Part shown: in pieces, positions 34,862 through 48,135 of the stretch | How the letters are laid out: every line of letters begins with the position of its first letter | How positions within the stretch are numbered: position 1 is the first letter of the stretch | Source of the DNA: Smittia aterrima | Lineage: Eukaryota; Arthropoda; Insecta; Diptera; Chironomidae | Direction: 5' to 3' | Assembly: GCA_033063855.1 (NCBI GenBank) | Contig: CP093831.1 | Span: 18,476,001 to 18,540,000, forward strand | Length of the DNA: 64,000 nt | Notes under the pieces: generated by a model | What the model saw: the letters and a program-made list of their open reading frames with translations, nothing else | What the model was told of the DNA's origin: nothing | Databases searched by the model: none | Translations under genes and position numbers: made by a program

Positions 34862-37800
34862 GTGACTGCTTGCTTGGCTGGCGAGTGTCACATGTTCATG
34901 TCGTTTGCAGATTTTTCTTTTCTTTTTTGAAAAATTCAAACAGAAGAAAATTTCATCGAAATGGCTTTTCGCAAAATTTTAATCGCTTTTGCCAGATATG
35001 CCAGATGCCGCAATAATGAAAATTATGATAAATTACGGAATTTATGGTGCTGCAGTGTGTGTGCTCGGTTCAGTTCTCTGGTCGTTGAAGGAAAGGGATT
35101 AAAATTTCCCTGAATTTGTTTATTGCTAATCCTTCGCCAAATGTGTCTCTCGCTCTATCGTTCTCGCTTTCTGTTTACTTTCGCCCTCGAAAAAAGAAAC
35201 TTTACTCAAATCCTGTTACGATTCATGAAACGTACACAACTGTCGAGAGAAAGGTTTTCGGATTTTAGTTTAGTTTGGAAGGAGAATAAGAATGTGCCGC
35301 AGGTGCAACAAGACACAAATCCATCTGCTGAGTAAACATCTAATGCATCAGTGTTATGTGTCTTGTTGTTTGATAATGTTATCATTGTAACATCATCAGC
35401 CCATGAATAAAGTTGACGAGAGAAAGAGCAATTATGCATTCGCATTCTTCCACCCTACCAATTTGTCTTAATTAATGACTCGATTACTCATAATTCTCCA
35501 CCCACAAACTGAGAAAACTTTCTTTTGTGTTCTTGAAATATTTTTATGTTTTTTCATTAAAATAACAGCAAATGTGACCACGCAGTTGCCGCAGAATCGC
35601 GTTTATCAGGAAAACATAAAAATTACGACATTTAATAAAAATATGAAGAAATTTGGTTTTTGCATAAATTTGTAATAAAAAAAGCTGCTGCCATGATTTT
35701 CGTTTTTCTCCAATTTCGGATGGGAAAGTGAACACTTGTGCATCATAAAAAATATTTTGTGTTTGTACTGCGGGCTGTCCCATTGGGGTTGAGGAGAGAG
35801 AAACAGAGAATACTGGCGGCGTTAGGCGCAATTCGGTAACATTTGTTCGGTTTCGATATTGTTAATTCAGTCGAAAGCAAATAAATTTAACTTTTTTCAA
35901 TTCGGTTCCTTCTCGAGCTGGAGAAATTACGGAATAGGAAACATCTGACACTCACCATTAACGATAAGATGTGCAATTTCCTTAAATCCACGATTTACTT
36001 TTATTTCTTTTTATTTTTTGGTAAAGTAAACTTCAAACAATCTGCCCTCTAATCACTTTCACAAATTTAGAAACTTTCTCGCTTAGTGAAATCGTATTTT
36101 TATTTTTCACTCATCGATTCACAACACAACCGATCACGGGGGAACTCCAGACGAGAATGATGAAGCACACTTTCATCCGACAAGAGTAAGTGATAAGCGA
36201 CGAAAAAAATTATGGCTGAGGCACGTTTTTTGACGCGTCGGTAAAAATTTTGAAATACGTCTGATAGCAATGAGCGCCCGACAGAAACTGAGACTGGCTT
36301 TCATTCATCTATGCTTCGTTCTCTTCGTTTTGCTCTCTCCACATATATTTTTTGCGTCATCAGGCGCATGGCTTGCTCCGAACGAGAGTGAGAGAGGGAG
36401 AAATAAATGGTGAACAACTGCATACCGCAAAAACGAAATGTTTGCATCAGCTGCGAAAAATGTGTTAGGAAAGAATTTTTTGTGTGTTGAGAAAGAATCA
36501 GCTGCTGGTTGGGTTAAAAATAAAATAAGGAAACGAAGAAGAAGAGAAGCGACTCCGTCCGCTGCAGTTGTCGAATTTCCATCATTCCCACTCCGGCTGA
36601 CTGGCTAGCTCATAACAACAATTCCCTTTCGTGAATGATCATCACAATTTGTCACCTGCTATTCGAGAGAAGAGAGATGCCTAATGCACACACGTAGGCC
36701 CAATTTGAATTAATTGTGGCACATGCGTTGACTTCGATTATTGAGCATTTGGGGAGAGCGCACATTTCACGTGTTTAAACGCATATTAAGTTCAAACATC
36801 ATTTAATAAATTCCAAACGATAACAGGTGAACTCACAGTCGTGTTCAAGATGAAATCGATAGTCTCTCTCTCTCAACTCGGACGATCATTTTGAAAACGA
36901 TTATTTGCTTCTGCTAGATTATTTTTTGTCCTCAATTTTCAATCGGCGGCTTGTGTCTTGCCAACAAAAGCGGCAATTAATGAAATCAATACTATTGCTC
37001 ACGAAATGATTTATTTCTCGAAGCCCAAGACAGCTATTTTTAAACCTGTGCAAGTCGGTGTCCAATCTATAGAAATAACTAAGGAATTTTTAATTGTTAT
37101 AATTAAGCATTGGATTGGCGTTCATTCTCAGGCAGGTTTCTCATTTTTTCGACTCACTTCTGCACTTGACAGCTGATACTTAGATAAAACACTGTGAATT
37201 CAATAGAATAATCATTCACGAGCAGTTGTTTCCACAATGGGTTGCATATCAGCTCGAGCAGAAACAGTTGTCGTGAAGTTCTTTTTAGAAGCAAATATTT
37301 TTCTGACGAACATGACTAACGATAAAAGATGCAGGTGAATTGAAGCTCATTTCTCATCGGTATCTTAATTTTTGATCGAGCCCCAAGACGAGTGATACTT
37401 CTAAAGAAGATGTTATCGAAAGATACTTAGAATTTACAGAAAAAATTTCTATCAAACTTTTGAGAGAGGATGAGATTAAGTCACCGCAATCATCATCGTC
37501 TTACCTAAGATTTCTATTTAAAGAAAGTTCTCTTGTCAAGGCAGCCGCCACCACAACAAGAAACAAGTTTACGTCCACCACTGATAGGACCTTACAATGA
37601 AAAAGGAAAACTTTTCAATTTTCACGTAGAAAATAGAAAATTTTCCTCCCAAATTTATGGCACACAAAAGGTGTTTGCGTTCTCACGTGCCCATTTTTAT
37701 TATGGCAGAAAATGATTTATCGCTCTCATTGGGTCATTTTTTCTAAGGGAAGGAAAAGCCATTATTTTGGAATGGACGATGAGAGACCAGCTGCGGTAAA

Positions 37801-40800
37801 TTTGATAAGAAACCTTTTTTAATCCGTTTCCGTAATCGAAAGTATCCTTTTTTGTTTTCTAGTGAATGGAAGCGAGAGGGGAAAACTAAATCGGCAAGAT
37901 ATTCCCAAAACGCCGATATATTTTACTGAAAGCTGTTGCGAGTTTATCGCTCAGAGGAAAGTTCCGTGATTTAAAAGCTTTTTAAAGATTTGCAAAGTTA
38001 ACAACATTTGTTCTCGATGGATTTTTAGTTTGAAGTTTCATTGGCAGGCCTTTCAATGATTGATTTCAGTTGGTAGATAAGTAAATATTGATATTTCAAT
38101 TAAATAACTCAAGGGGAACTTCTAGAGTTGAAGCTTAAATTGAAGCTTTTTTACAAAGCACTGACCACATCATCAATGAACTTTGCCCAACTGTAAAACG
38201 ACATAAAAATAAATGAAAATCATGTTGCGATGTTGAACACATTCGGAAATTATTTCATGAAAATGACACAGCACAAAAAGCTTTCAATAACAAAGGCGAG
38301 CTTTTGTGAAAATTTATGTTTACGGTGTTGTTCGACTATGAGGGGTTGCAACGCAGGGATCGGTGGAGAGGCTTCGAAAAGAATAACAGACGTGGGAAAG
38401 CAAAACATGAAAATATCATAAAAATTATTTATTTTTGGTCTACAATTGTTGTTTTGCCTCTACTCTCTCTGTCGCTCTCACTCACTCTCTCGCTTTTCCG
38501 AAGCATGACGCGTGTTTGTTCTAGACATTTTCATTTCACAGGATCCAGCAACCCAAGCAGAGTTTGTTTCACCTGTTCAAAACTGTAAAACGCAGGAAAT
38601 AAAAAAAATAATGAAATTCTGATACGTAAAGTTTTATTTAACATCAAACACAGTCTTTCGGGGTCTCGGCATAGAGTTAATGAAAAGCTTTTCTCTCTGC
38701 TGGAGGTGGGCGGAAATTGTGGGGAGAAAAATGAAAGTTTTAATTAAAATTTCACTGGCACGTCATTACCATTCACTCATTTATATCGGCGAGTGTTTTC
38801 TGAAGTCGGCTCCTTCTGTTCAAGCGACCAGAATAAGCAAACAGTTTTCCATCAAATGAAAATACCAAGAAATTAATTCATTTTACTTTATCTTTGATAT
38901 CCGCAGACACGGCAAAATTTTAGAAACTTATCCACTCGAGCATTTCAATCCCGCCGACATTGAATAAATATGGAGAAATAATTATTTTTTGCTTCTGCTG
39001 TTGATGCTGCTTGCCAGCGGACAAATTTTTCTGACGTCCCAAACAAAGCTCAGCAAATAGTGATTGCTGATGTTGAACGTGGAGAATGGAATTTTCTAAA
39101 TTGGATTTCGAGTATTTGAACAATGATTAGTTCAGCAAGTGCGAGAGCAAATACAATTTATGCGCTTTTCTAAATGCGATTGTTGGCAGGATTTGCTGCT
39201 GTCCCTTCTCATAGAGAAGGAGAGAGTTGGTTTTAGAATTGTGGTCGATCAAAGATTAAAAATGTTGTGCAACGCAACGCAGATTCAGGCAGAGACAATT
39301 CATCAGCGATGTCACGAAATTCTTTTAACTTTCATTATGTTTCAACAAATTATGTTTCGGAATTTTACGAATCACCCACAAAAAATCGTTTTTTTTTTGT
39401 GGGACAGCACCATGCTGGTTATCCTGATGTCCCGCGCACAGCTCATACTGAATTTTCAGACTATTAAGCAAGAAGAAAAATTAATATTTCTCCTCTGCTT
39501 CCGACACATCAAAACATGTCCATGATGTTTATAAGCACAGAGAAAAAATGAAAAAGAAAGCGAGGAAAATAAATGCAATAAGAAACACACAGAAACAATC
39601 AAAAACAGCAGAATTTCGTTGGCATTTGATTTCTGTTTTGTATATTGCAAAAAATAAAAATGTCTTGGAGATTCTTTCTGTGAATGTGAAGTTTGAAGGA
39701 TTTCTTTAATCCTTGGAGATTGGGATCGTTGACCGATGATGTCATTATGTCATAGGACTTAAGATAAAGAGGCAAGCTTCGTGAAAAGTCTTGTGATTTA
39801 TGTTGACACGGAATCATTAAATATTTTCTCTTTCTCGTGATCAACAGTCTATTTAAAAATTCCGTCTTCATGAAGAAACGTGCAAGAGAAGTGAAATTTG
39901 CCTCAAACGTCTAACTTTGTTTTCTTTTTTACTTTGCATCAACCTGGCGCAATGTGTTCTTGAAAACACAATACATTATAAGTTTAATTACTTCTCTCTT
40001 TTTTTGAGAAAGGCGAACGAAAATTTTCAGTTTTATTTCCACCCTTATATGAACACAAGCTGTTAGAAACATCTTTTGCTTCGGCAGAGAAAAAAGCGAC
40101 GATAAAAAACACACACATTGCTCAACATTCACATGGTGAGCATTCCTTCAAACATTTCTTGTAGAATTCAGCAAGAAAGGAAATTCGTGGCAGCTGTTGC
40201 AAAACACAAAAAAAATTATAGCCGTAATTTGAAATTGGGAAAGAAATAATTCTGCTCAAAGCATCTGTTTCCGACTCTCAGGATATTTTTGTCATTCAGT
40301 TTCCCCCGTCTACAGTGATTGTCAACGAAGAGACTGAAACTAGAGAAGAGCCTCGCCAGTTAGTCTCCAGAAGTATGAGAGACGGAGAGAGAATCAAAAA
40401 TCATGCAAGGAGAGCAAACGATGTTAACAATATAAAAATTTCCCACGCTGTTGCCTCTTACACATTTCGGGACAAAAAAGAAATGTGGGTGAGAGTGAAA
40501 ATGTCTGATAACGAGACATCATAAAATAAAACCTCATAAAACCAGCAGTTAATTACCGTCATTCGGGTGGGTGTTTAATTAGTTTGTTGGCTTTTCGCTG
40601 AGAACTTTTATGCTACGAGAGAAGTGAAATCATAAATTTTATACTGGTTGTTTTTGAAAGATACTCGGGAGGAGCATTTCCCTTGTGCACTTTACACTTC
40701 AACATTTCAATGGCGCAAAACATCGATTTACGTTATTTCTGTTAGTTCAGCCAATATAACATTTGATTTGTAGCAAACAACACACGAGAGCTGTGATGAT

Positions 40801-41253
40801 GACAACACGTACCGGCATCGTTTTCCAATTTGATGCATAATTTATGGTTTTGATAATAATTCAATACAATAGGATTTTCATGTCCAAATATCTGATGGAC
40901 ACAACAGCTTCGTAAATATTTTGATGTTTGCTCGATTTGATTTCATGTTTCCTTCAGAAAATTCAAATTTCGGAAAATGTTTGGTTTTGTCCTGCAAAAT
41001 GTGACAAGCGACGTTTAATTAAATCGCATCGCAAATATTGATCAATATCCAATCTCATGTCTTGTTTGTGATTTCAACTGAAACCGACAACTTTGACGAT
41101 AGTTTGAGTAGTCAGAAGATGAAGGTGTCTATGACGAAAGCTGCTGCAGTCTACTGCAAAACCATGGCAAACTTCTTTTGAGTTTTGGTTTCCTTGAGGT
41201 GATTTTACTTTAAATACATTTTCATCATCAATCAAGTCTTTTTTTTAAAACAG
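34862..41253. other. Unique spacer between the inverted-repeat arms
   Basis: A 6.4 kb non-repeated centre of the palindrome. The open frames inside it (for example at 36958, 39139 and 40315) are short, lack family resemblance and have no plausible splice partners. It holds the candidate nervy promoter at 36257-36291 with GAGAG-rich flanks. Otherwise I see only AT-rich, pyrimidine-tract DNA. Confidence 0.6.
36257..36291 (-). promoter_or_regulatory. Candidate Inr + DPE core promoter of nervy
   Basis: On the - strand a perfect initiator TCAGTT has its A(+1) at 36289. A perfect downstream promoter element AGACGT occupies +28 to +33 (36262-36257), the exact spacing required in Drosophila. There is no TATA box, and GAGAG-type motifs lie upstream at about 36395-36320. 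Nervy needs a non-coding first exon on this strand upstream of 31237, and this is the best core promoter I found. The spacing is directly seen; its use is inferred. Confidence 0.5.
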
Positions 41254-44200
41254 CTAACCGACCAGTTATACAGCCAGAAAAGCGTTAGGAGAGTGCAATT
41301 AAATGCATTTGGGGCTCTCCCATATGTATTCGAAGCCGACGATTGTTTATGTCGGTGTCATTAATTTTTTGGCGAAGAATTTTGAATGTTTCGACGGCAG
41401 AGCATGAGCATGAGGAGCAAAACTCACATTTCGGGGTTTCGGCATTAAATTTTATATCCAACATGTGGTGCTGGTGCCATAAAACTGAAACTTTTCCCAG
41501 CTTTCGCTTCGCAGGATCGATATAGCTAACTTTATCAGAGCGAAGACTGTTGAGAACAATCCAAAGTTGATCTCGAAGCGACGCCTGCATTGCGAACATC
41601 GTTGGTAGGGATTAATTGAATTGAAGAATTTCTAAATTTTAATTGGACAAGAGACTGGTGTTGATTCATGCTGGTCGAGAGTTTCGAGAAAAGATGTTAT
41701 GGAAATGGGGGCGACCGACATAACACCCAATGTTGAGTCGTTGTAGAGTCAGCAGAAGAAATAATTAGCCGATAAGAGGAAATCGGAAAGAAGGAAAATC
41801 TAAGCAAATTCTTCTTTTAACTCAACTCACAGCAATCCACTAATCTGCTTAACATCGCCATCATCATGAATATTAAGCCAAAAATCTATTCACAATCGCT
41901 GCTTTACCTCTTAACGCATAATTTGCTTACAATTTCCATGGAAATGTTTAATAAATTACACCAAATTCGTGTTTTCATGAAATCCAGACTTCACATCCAC
42001 ATGTGGATCGTGGAATTTTCGGGTTTTCATCTTTATAAACAGTTGAGAGTGAGAGAGAGAGAGTTTAATGTTTACAAACTGCAATCCTCGACTCGAGGAA
42101 TCTGGTTAAGGAAATTGTTGATCAAGAAGTTCTATAATCAATGAAACGATTGCTGTTTCGTGTTCTTCGACATTACTTTCAGTTTTTTCCTTCAGATACA
42201 TCTCAGTTAGCTGTCAAGTCCAACGCACTTTCTAAAACTGATAAAAACCAAACTTTTTTCTTTCTTTACGAAAAAATTTGAAGCGGTTCGAGATTTTCTT
42301 TTCGCTTAGAAATACTTTTGAAGTTGATGGAAGCCAAACAGTTTTTTTCTGCTCTTCATCGTCGTCATCGTCAGTGAAAAGTATTTAAAATGTCATCGAC
42401 AGAGCATCAGATGGAAAATTCAGGGAAAACATCACGAAAATGTGTCACCAACACACAATTGTGATTTTTAATTTGACTCTCAGTCTCACCCGACACGAAA
42501 TCATCTCGGGGATCTGCTTCCCTTCGACGCTTATGCTTGCACACATTTCCTTCATTCATTATTCGTGCTCAAGATGTTACCATCGTCGTCGTCTTCGTAT
42601 GTGCATCAGATGTTGGAACCATTAAGGGATGAACGCAAATTGAGAAAACCTTGATGTGCTTCAATCTAATTATGCCACTGCCGGCACTTGACATGGGACT
42701 CGAGTCCTTTCGACAAAATCCTTTTTGGCAGAATATCACGTCAGACTGTCGGTTGCCGTTGTTGAGCACCACATGGACGGAATGTGACCACATCAGAAAG
42801 TTTAAACTTGCGTTTGTTTGTTGAAACTTTCAACTTGAAAGTTTAATGGGAGTTTCATTACCAGCACATGATCCATGTTGAAATGTTTTTTAAAACAAAA
42901 ACTTTAAAGCGCATCCATCAAAATATTGCAGCAGCTTCTCGCAGATGGCCTTGGATCAATCATTCATCGTGAGCTTCCGTTCAATTCGATCGATCGCAAC
43001 TGGAACACTTCACTTTCGTGATTTCTTTCAGTTACGAAAAAGAAAATCTTTTTCAGTCACGCAGTAATGAAACAAAACATTCGTCTAGAGGAAAAGATTT
43101 CGATGCCAAAGTTTTGTTAAATACCATTCATTAAAACAATCGTTGAGAGGAAGAGATTTTGATGACAAATTTTTCTTTAGACAGAGAGTGAATCGTTCGT
43201 TTCTCTTTTGCTCTACTCGCTTTGAATGATTCATGAGTCCGTTTAATTTAAAGTGTGATAACGGTTAACGAGATAATTTAAGCAAAGAACGTCGACAGAT
43301 GAGGCCAAGATTCCACTTCGTCGCTACCTGCTTCCGCTAACTGTTTACAACTTTGCGTCACCACATGGCAAAGGGAATTTTTAATATCAAATTGGATACA
43401 AATTTCTGTTGCGCACCTGTTCTAATAGCATTGTAGGAGTTCTCGTAAGAACTTTTGTAAACACTTTCAGCTTCTCGATCCATCATGCGTCTCCTTCGTT
43501 TTCTTTTGTTTCAAAGTTGGATTTGTGTTTTCTCTTTGAGAAATTTGGAGATTTTTGGCGACATCACCGCCGTCGCTGTAACCTGTGTACTCAGGTTTTC
43601 ACATTTTTCGAGTCTGAAAAATATATTTTTGCAGCTAAACAAATGAAAACTGTCGATCAAAATTTTTGTGATGAGATGTTTTGTCGCCTTTGAAGCTTTC
43701 GACGCTTCCTCTCGACAAGTTCGAACAGTCAAAATTCTTTTTGAGCCTGTCAGCGTATTGCGCGCACATGTTGCAAGCCATCATCCATCCAGCCAGCCAA
43801 CTAGAAAACACAATGAACTATTTTTATATTTTAAATACGGGAAAGTTTCCGTGCATGTTGCTGTTATGATCCAAACTGCTGGCGAAAAGAACAGCGCGAG
43901 AGAGTGAGTCAGCGAGTGAGGAAAAAAAACAACGTCAAAGGAAAATTATGAATGAAACATTTGGCGAACATTCGTTGCCCAATCATGCTTGAGCGTGAAG
44001 CAGCGTCGAGTGCAGGAAATTTGTACAGCTTGGCGATGATGGAAAACAAATTATTTGTCGTCGTGACATTTGAATGTTTGCAATTCATTTCATTTCGATT
44101 GACCAAATCTCGTGTCTCGTGACTAGTGGGAATTTTAACAGGTGGATCGTCTCATCATCAATTATTTTGTGATTCAAATTCGTAATGTTGAACTCATAAT

Positions 44201-45355
44201 TTATGCCTTCGGCGGAAATCTAATCAAGCGAGGATTTAGGTTTGTAAAAGTAGGAAGGGTTTGAGTCGACGGTTGAAAGGGGAGAAACTTAATCATCACA
44301 AACTGTTTGCAAGAAGGAACTTGCACGTGTAGATCGATTAAAGGGGAAACAGTCTCGGGCAGAAGAACGCTCATCAAAGCTAAAGTCTGTTGTGGTCGTC
44401 TAAGAAACTTGCTGCTGATGTTAACCATCAGTAGCTTAGACTCTTCCAGACATTAAACGGCAGCGGAAAGAAAAATTATAAATCATAAACATTTGCTCAA
44501 CAGATCTGCTTTTGGATGGTTGCAAAGTCATTCAATGGCAATTGTGTAATGAACTATGAATGATGAAAACAGACAGAGCAGCGAGTAAGAGAGACAGAAA
44601 GAGAAAAGAATTCCATCGCCAGATGTTTTCAATCAAATCGTCTCGCGCATTTGGTTTCCTTCTGTTGAACTTCTCTCTGTTTTGCTCTTTAGCGAAGCAA
44701 AGAGTTTTCACTAGAATCAGATTGATGAATTAATTTATCGTTTAATGCACATGCGTACACCTTTGAATCCATCACGAATTGTGTCTAATCGAAAATTAAT
44801 TATTCAGTTGGTTCCTTCTCCCTTCTCCAAATGTCGCCAATTAAACTTAAATTTTCATCTCAACTCTTCCCATTTTCCTGATTTCCATTTTTCGCAGATG
44901 GCACTGGATGGAAAGGCAATTAAGGAAGAGATACCGGATAAGGAAGTGTACGACAGTGGAAGTGTTCGGCGGGCAAAAGGTGAGTGCCAGAGGCTCATTA
45001 ATTAATAAACAGGCGTCGACAACGATAACATCGGAAAAAGGCTTTGGTTGCTTTCGAGGCTTAAATTAATCAGCAGCCGCGATTCATTTTTCCACCAAAC
45101 CAACAATTTATCGACATTAAATTCACGAAAATATTCACACACTTTCCCATCGACAATAAATCACACTTTAATGAGCCAGTTAAACACATCATGTTCCTCG
45201 TCACATAATTTAGTGTGCAATCAATGCCGCTTACCGACATTCTTTATTGATGAACCGCCCTCGACTGGACAGTCGCATGCTTTTTTTTTACCGACATGAA
45301 ATGTCTCGCGGCAGATTAATAGCCGCCAAATAAAAATCGATGGCTCACGATGTTG
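41254..45355 (-). repeat. Right arm of 4.1 kb inverted repeat
   Basis: Reverse-complement copy of 30774-34861. The outer edge is sharp at 45355 (CGATGTTG then unrelated sequence) and the inner edge at 41254. It carries the second copy of the nervy first coding exon, in + orientation, and non-coding blocks matching the left arm with scattered substitutions and small insertions or deletions. Confidence 0.93.
44898..44979 (+). pseudogene. Duplicated first coding exon of nervy
   Basis: Identical over all 82 nt to nervy exon 31156-31237, including the start ATG, the preceding TTCGCAG acceptor and the GGTGAGTGC donor. It encodes MALDGKAIKEEIPDKEVYDS plus seven residues. It points away from the rest of nervy, and no following nervy exon exists on the + strand up to the P450 gene, so it cannot form a normal nervy mRNA here. 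It could act only in an antisense or fusion transcript. Confidence 0.8.
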
Positions 45356-46176
45356 AGCTTCAATTCAGCTTTTTTTTTTAATTTTCAGTTAAAAGTTAAG
45401 ATAAAGTTTTTAATTTAAATTTGAATGAGGTCACATTGGCTCGGGATTATCGAGCTGTGCCTAAGGTTTCATAGAAAATTTAAAATGCTTTAAAGTTTGT
45501 TCAGCTTTTTAACTTAGGTACTTCTGCGTTGACGGGTGATCCACAAACCAAATGAAAACATTTTTATGATTCTTTCATCATCGCGAAGAGGAGATTGGAG
45601 ACTTTTGTCAATACAAAGTTTTCTTTTATTAAAGTTTTTACTTCAAATAGAAATCTACTGAATTTTTCTAAAAACATTGTAAGAACATTATTTTATTTAA
45701 AAAATATTGTTCAACTAAAGAGTTGAATTCATCAGCGATTCAATATTAGTTGCTGCTAAGCTAAGTGAAATTCAAATGAAAAAGTCATTAATAAAGAATT
45801 ATTATTTGACTAATTATTTAATCTGTATACTTGTATCCCTAAGACATTATTTTCAGGTTTAAATGTCAATAAACCTTGATTGTTTATATTTTTTTCACGA
45901 CGAACACAACGAAGACGACGATTTTCTGCTGACTCATAATGATCTCAGTCGAAAACGACAATTTGAATGTTTTCGTTCTCCAGATTTATGGGCAGAGCTT
46001 CTCGTTTGTAGCGTTGTGTGTCGATAAGATAATATTTAATGAGAATCTGAAAACCGGTTTGATGTGTGGAGAACGTGAAAATCATTTTCAGTTCTCGTCT
46101 TGCAATTGCGAAGTAAACAAGCTCAAGCTCAATTGGTGGAACAGAAAATAAAAGTGAAGTTCAAGGCTAATCTAAT
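45356..46176. other. Upstream region of the P450 gene
   Basis: About 800 bp outside the inverted repeat. A perfect initiator TCAGTC lies at 45945-45950 (+1 at 45947) with an imperfect DPE-like CGTTCT at +28 to +33. This is a possible P450 start site about 230 nt before the ATG. No TATA box is placed correctly. Confidence 0.3.
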
Positions 46177-48066
46177 ATGTCGCTTGTTCTAATCGCTGTT
46201 TTAGCGATTTTGTTTTTAGCCTACAAATATTTGTCGATTAAAAATGATTACTTTGAGAGAAAGGGAATTCCGTACGCAAAGCCAAAAATTATTGTCGGAT
46301 CCCGTTATGATTTAATTCTACGCAACAAGTCAATGCCGGATGTCGTACAGCAATGGTATAAAGAGTTCCCAAACGCAAAGTGAGAACATTCTTTGTTTGG
46401 TTGTGAAAATGAAAAATTCTAAATTGAAATTTCTAGAGTTTCAGGAATTTTTGAGTTTAGTACTCCGACTTACATTGTACGCGACCCAAAGCTTCTCAAG
46501 AAGTTAGCTGTCAAAGATTTCGATTCATTCGCTGACCATAAAAGTATTTTGAGTGAAGATGTCGATCCTCTTTTTGGCAGAGCTTTGTTCAGTCTCCAGG
46601 GCCAAAAATGGAGAGGTAATAGATAATAACTTGAGACGTACATGGTTTTAAATTAAATTCTTCATTTTTATCAGATATGCGAGCAACCTTATCTCCGGCG
46701 TTTACTGGTAATTAAACAATTTGTTTGTTGTTACCTTAAATGAGACTTTGATTTTCTTATCTCAGGAAGCAAAATGAGACAAATGTTTGAGTTTGTAAGT
46801 CTGGTTGGGCAACAAGTGGCAGACACTCTTGAGAAACAAATTAAAAATGGAGGGGAATCAACTTTTGAGTTCAAGGATTTGGCTCGAAAATTCACGGTCG
46901 ATGTTATCGCTACTTGTGCATTCGGAATCGAAGTGAACAGTTTCCAAAATCCGAAAAATGAATTCATCAATATCGCAGCCAAAGTCGCAAATTTTGGAGG
47001 CCTTGCAACGACTTTAAAATTCATTGGATATCTTTCGATACCAAAAATTATGCAAGCTCTCAAAATCAAGTTCTTCGATCAAGAAACAACTGATTTCTTC
47101 CAGGGAGCAATTAGTGAGACCATGAAAGCTCGTGAAACTCAGGGAATCATTAGACACGACATGATCAATTTGCTGATTCAAGCAAAGAAAGGAAAACTCA
47201 TTCATGAGAAGGAAAAGGAGGAAAAAGTTGTTGAAGGTTTCGCGACAGTTACTGAATCAGCGGTTGGACAGTCTGAGGTTAAACGAGTGTGGCACGATGA
47301 CGATTTGACCGCACAATGTTTCATCTTCTTCTTTGCAGGTTTGAACTTCAAAAACTTAGATCCAATTTAAATCAATTAAGAAACTTCATTGTCATTTTAA
47401 TTTAGGTTTCGACACTGTTTCTACTGTTATGACATTCATGGCTTATGAGCTCGTTGCCAATCCTGATATTCAAAGAAAACTTCAAGCGGAGATTGACGAG
47501 GTTAACGCTCAGCTTAATGGAAAGAAAGTTAACTACGAGCAGATTCAAGGAATGAAGTACATGGATCAAGTTGTTTGTGAAGTTCTTCGCAAATGGCCGG
47601 CAGCCCCCATGGTGGATCGGCTTTGCGTTAAAGATTACGAAGTTGAATATGACAATGTTAAGTTCATGATGGAGAAAGGCAAGAACTTCTACATTCCAAT
47701 CTATGGAATTCATCATGACGAACGTTATTATAAGAATCCAGAACGATTTGATCCAGAGAGATTCAGTGAAGAAAACCGTATCAGTATCGACACAGACACC
47801 TACCTCCCGTTTGGAATAGGCCCAAGAAACGTAACGTTTCTACTGTTATGACAATTGATATTTTTATTGACAAACGATATTTTTTGTTCCAGTGCATTGG
47901 TAGCAGATTCGCTTTGATGGAGATCAAAACAATCATTTATTACTTGCTGTTGACCTTCAACTTTGAAGTCACGAAGAAAACTCAGATTCCCATCAAGTTG
48001 TCGACAAATCCAACTCAGTTGCAAACAGAACGAGGCGTTCACGTTGGATTCAAGCCAAGAAAGTAA
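46177..48066 (+). CDS. Cytochrome P450, CYP9-like (CYP3 clan)
   Basis: Six exons (+ strand): 46177-46379, 46437-46615, a 33-nt exon 46675-46707, 46766-47338, 47406-47830, 47893-48066; 528 codons, normal for a microsomal P450. It has an N-terminal membrane anchor (residues 2-17), then WRDMRATLSPAFTGSKM (helix C), an I-helix AGFDTVST (about 329-336), EVLRKWP (helix K, ExxR) and the haem loop FGIGPRNCIGSRFA with Cys472. The intron before the last exon falls between Asn and the haem-ligand Cys. CYP9 enzymes are ER monooxygenases using NADPH-P450 reductase, often in xenobiotic metabolism; the subfamily is inferred by feel. It converges on the gustatory receptor gene 76 bp downstream. Confidence 0.93.
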
Positions 48067-48129
48067 TCGATCAAGATATTCGCGAATTTAATTCAGAAAA
48101 ATTATTTTACCTTGTTCTTTATAATTTTG

Positions 48130-48135
48130 AATAAA
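48130..48135 (+). terminator. Candidate poly(A) signal of the P450 gene
   Basis: AATAAA 64 nt after the P450 stop codon, inside the 76-bp gap before the convergent receptor gene, whose stop codon is at 48143-48145. The 3' ends of the two transcripts must overlap or nearly so. Confidence 0.5.

Noticed and set aside
30774..45355. Reading the inverted repeat as a foldback or TIR transposon
   Set aside because: The arms contain host nervy exon sequence, no transposase is found in the core, and I see no target-site duplication at the outer edges.
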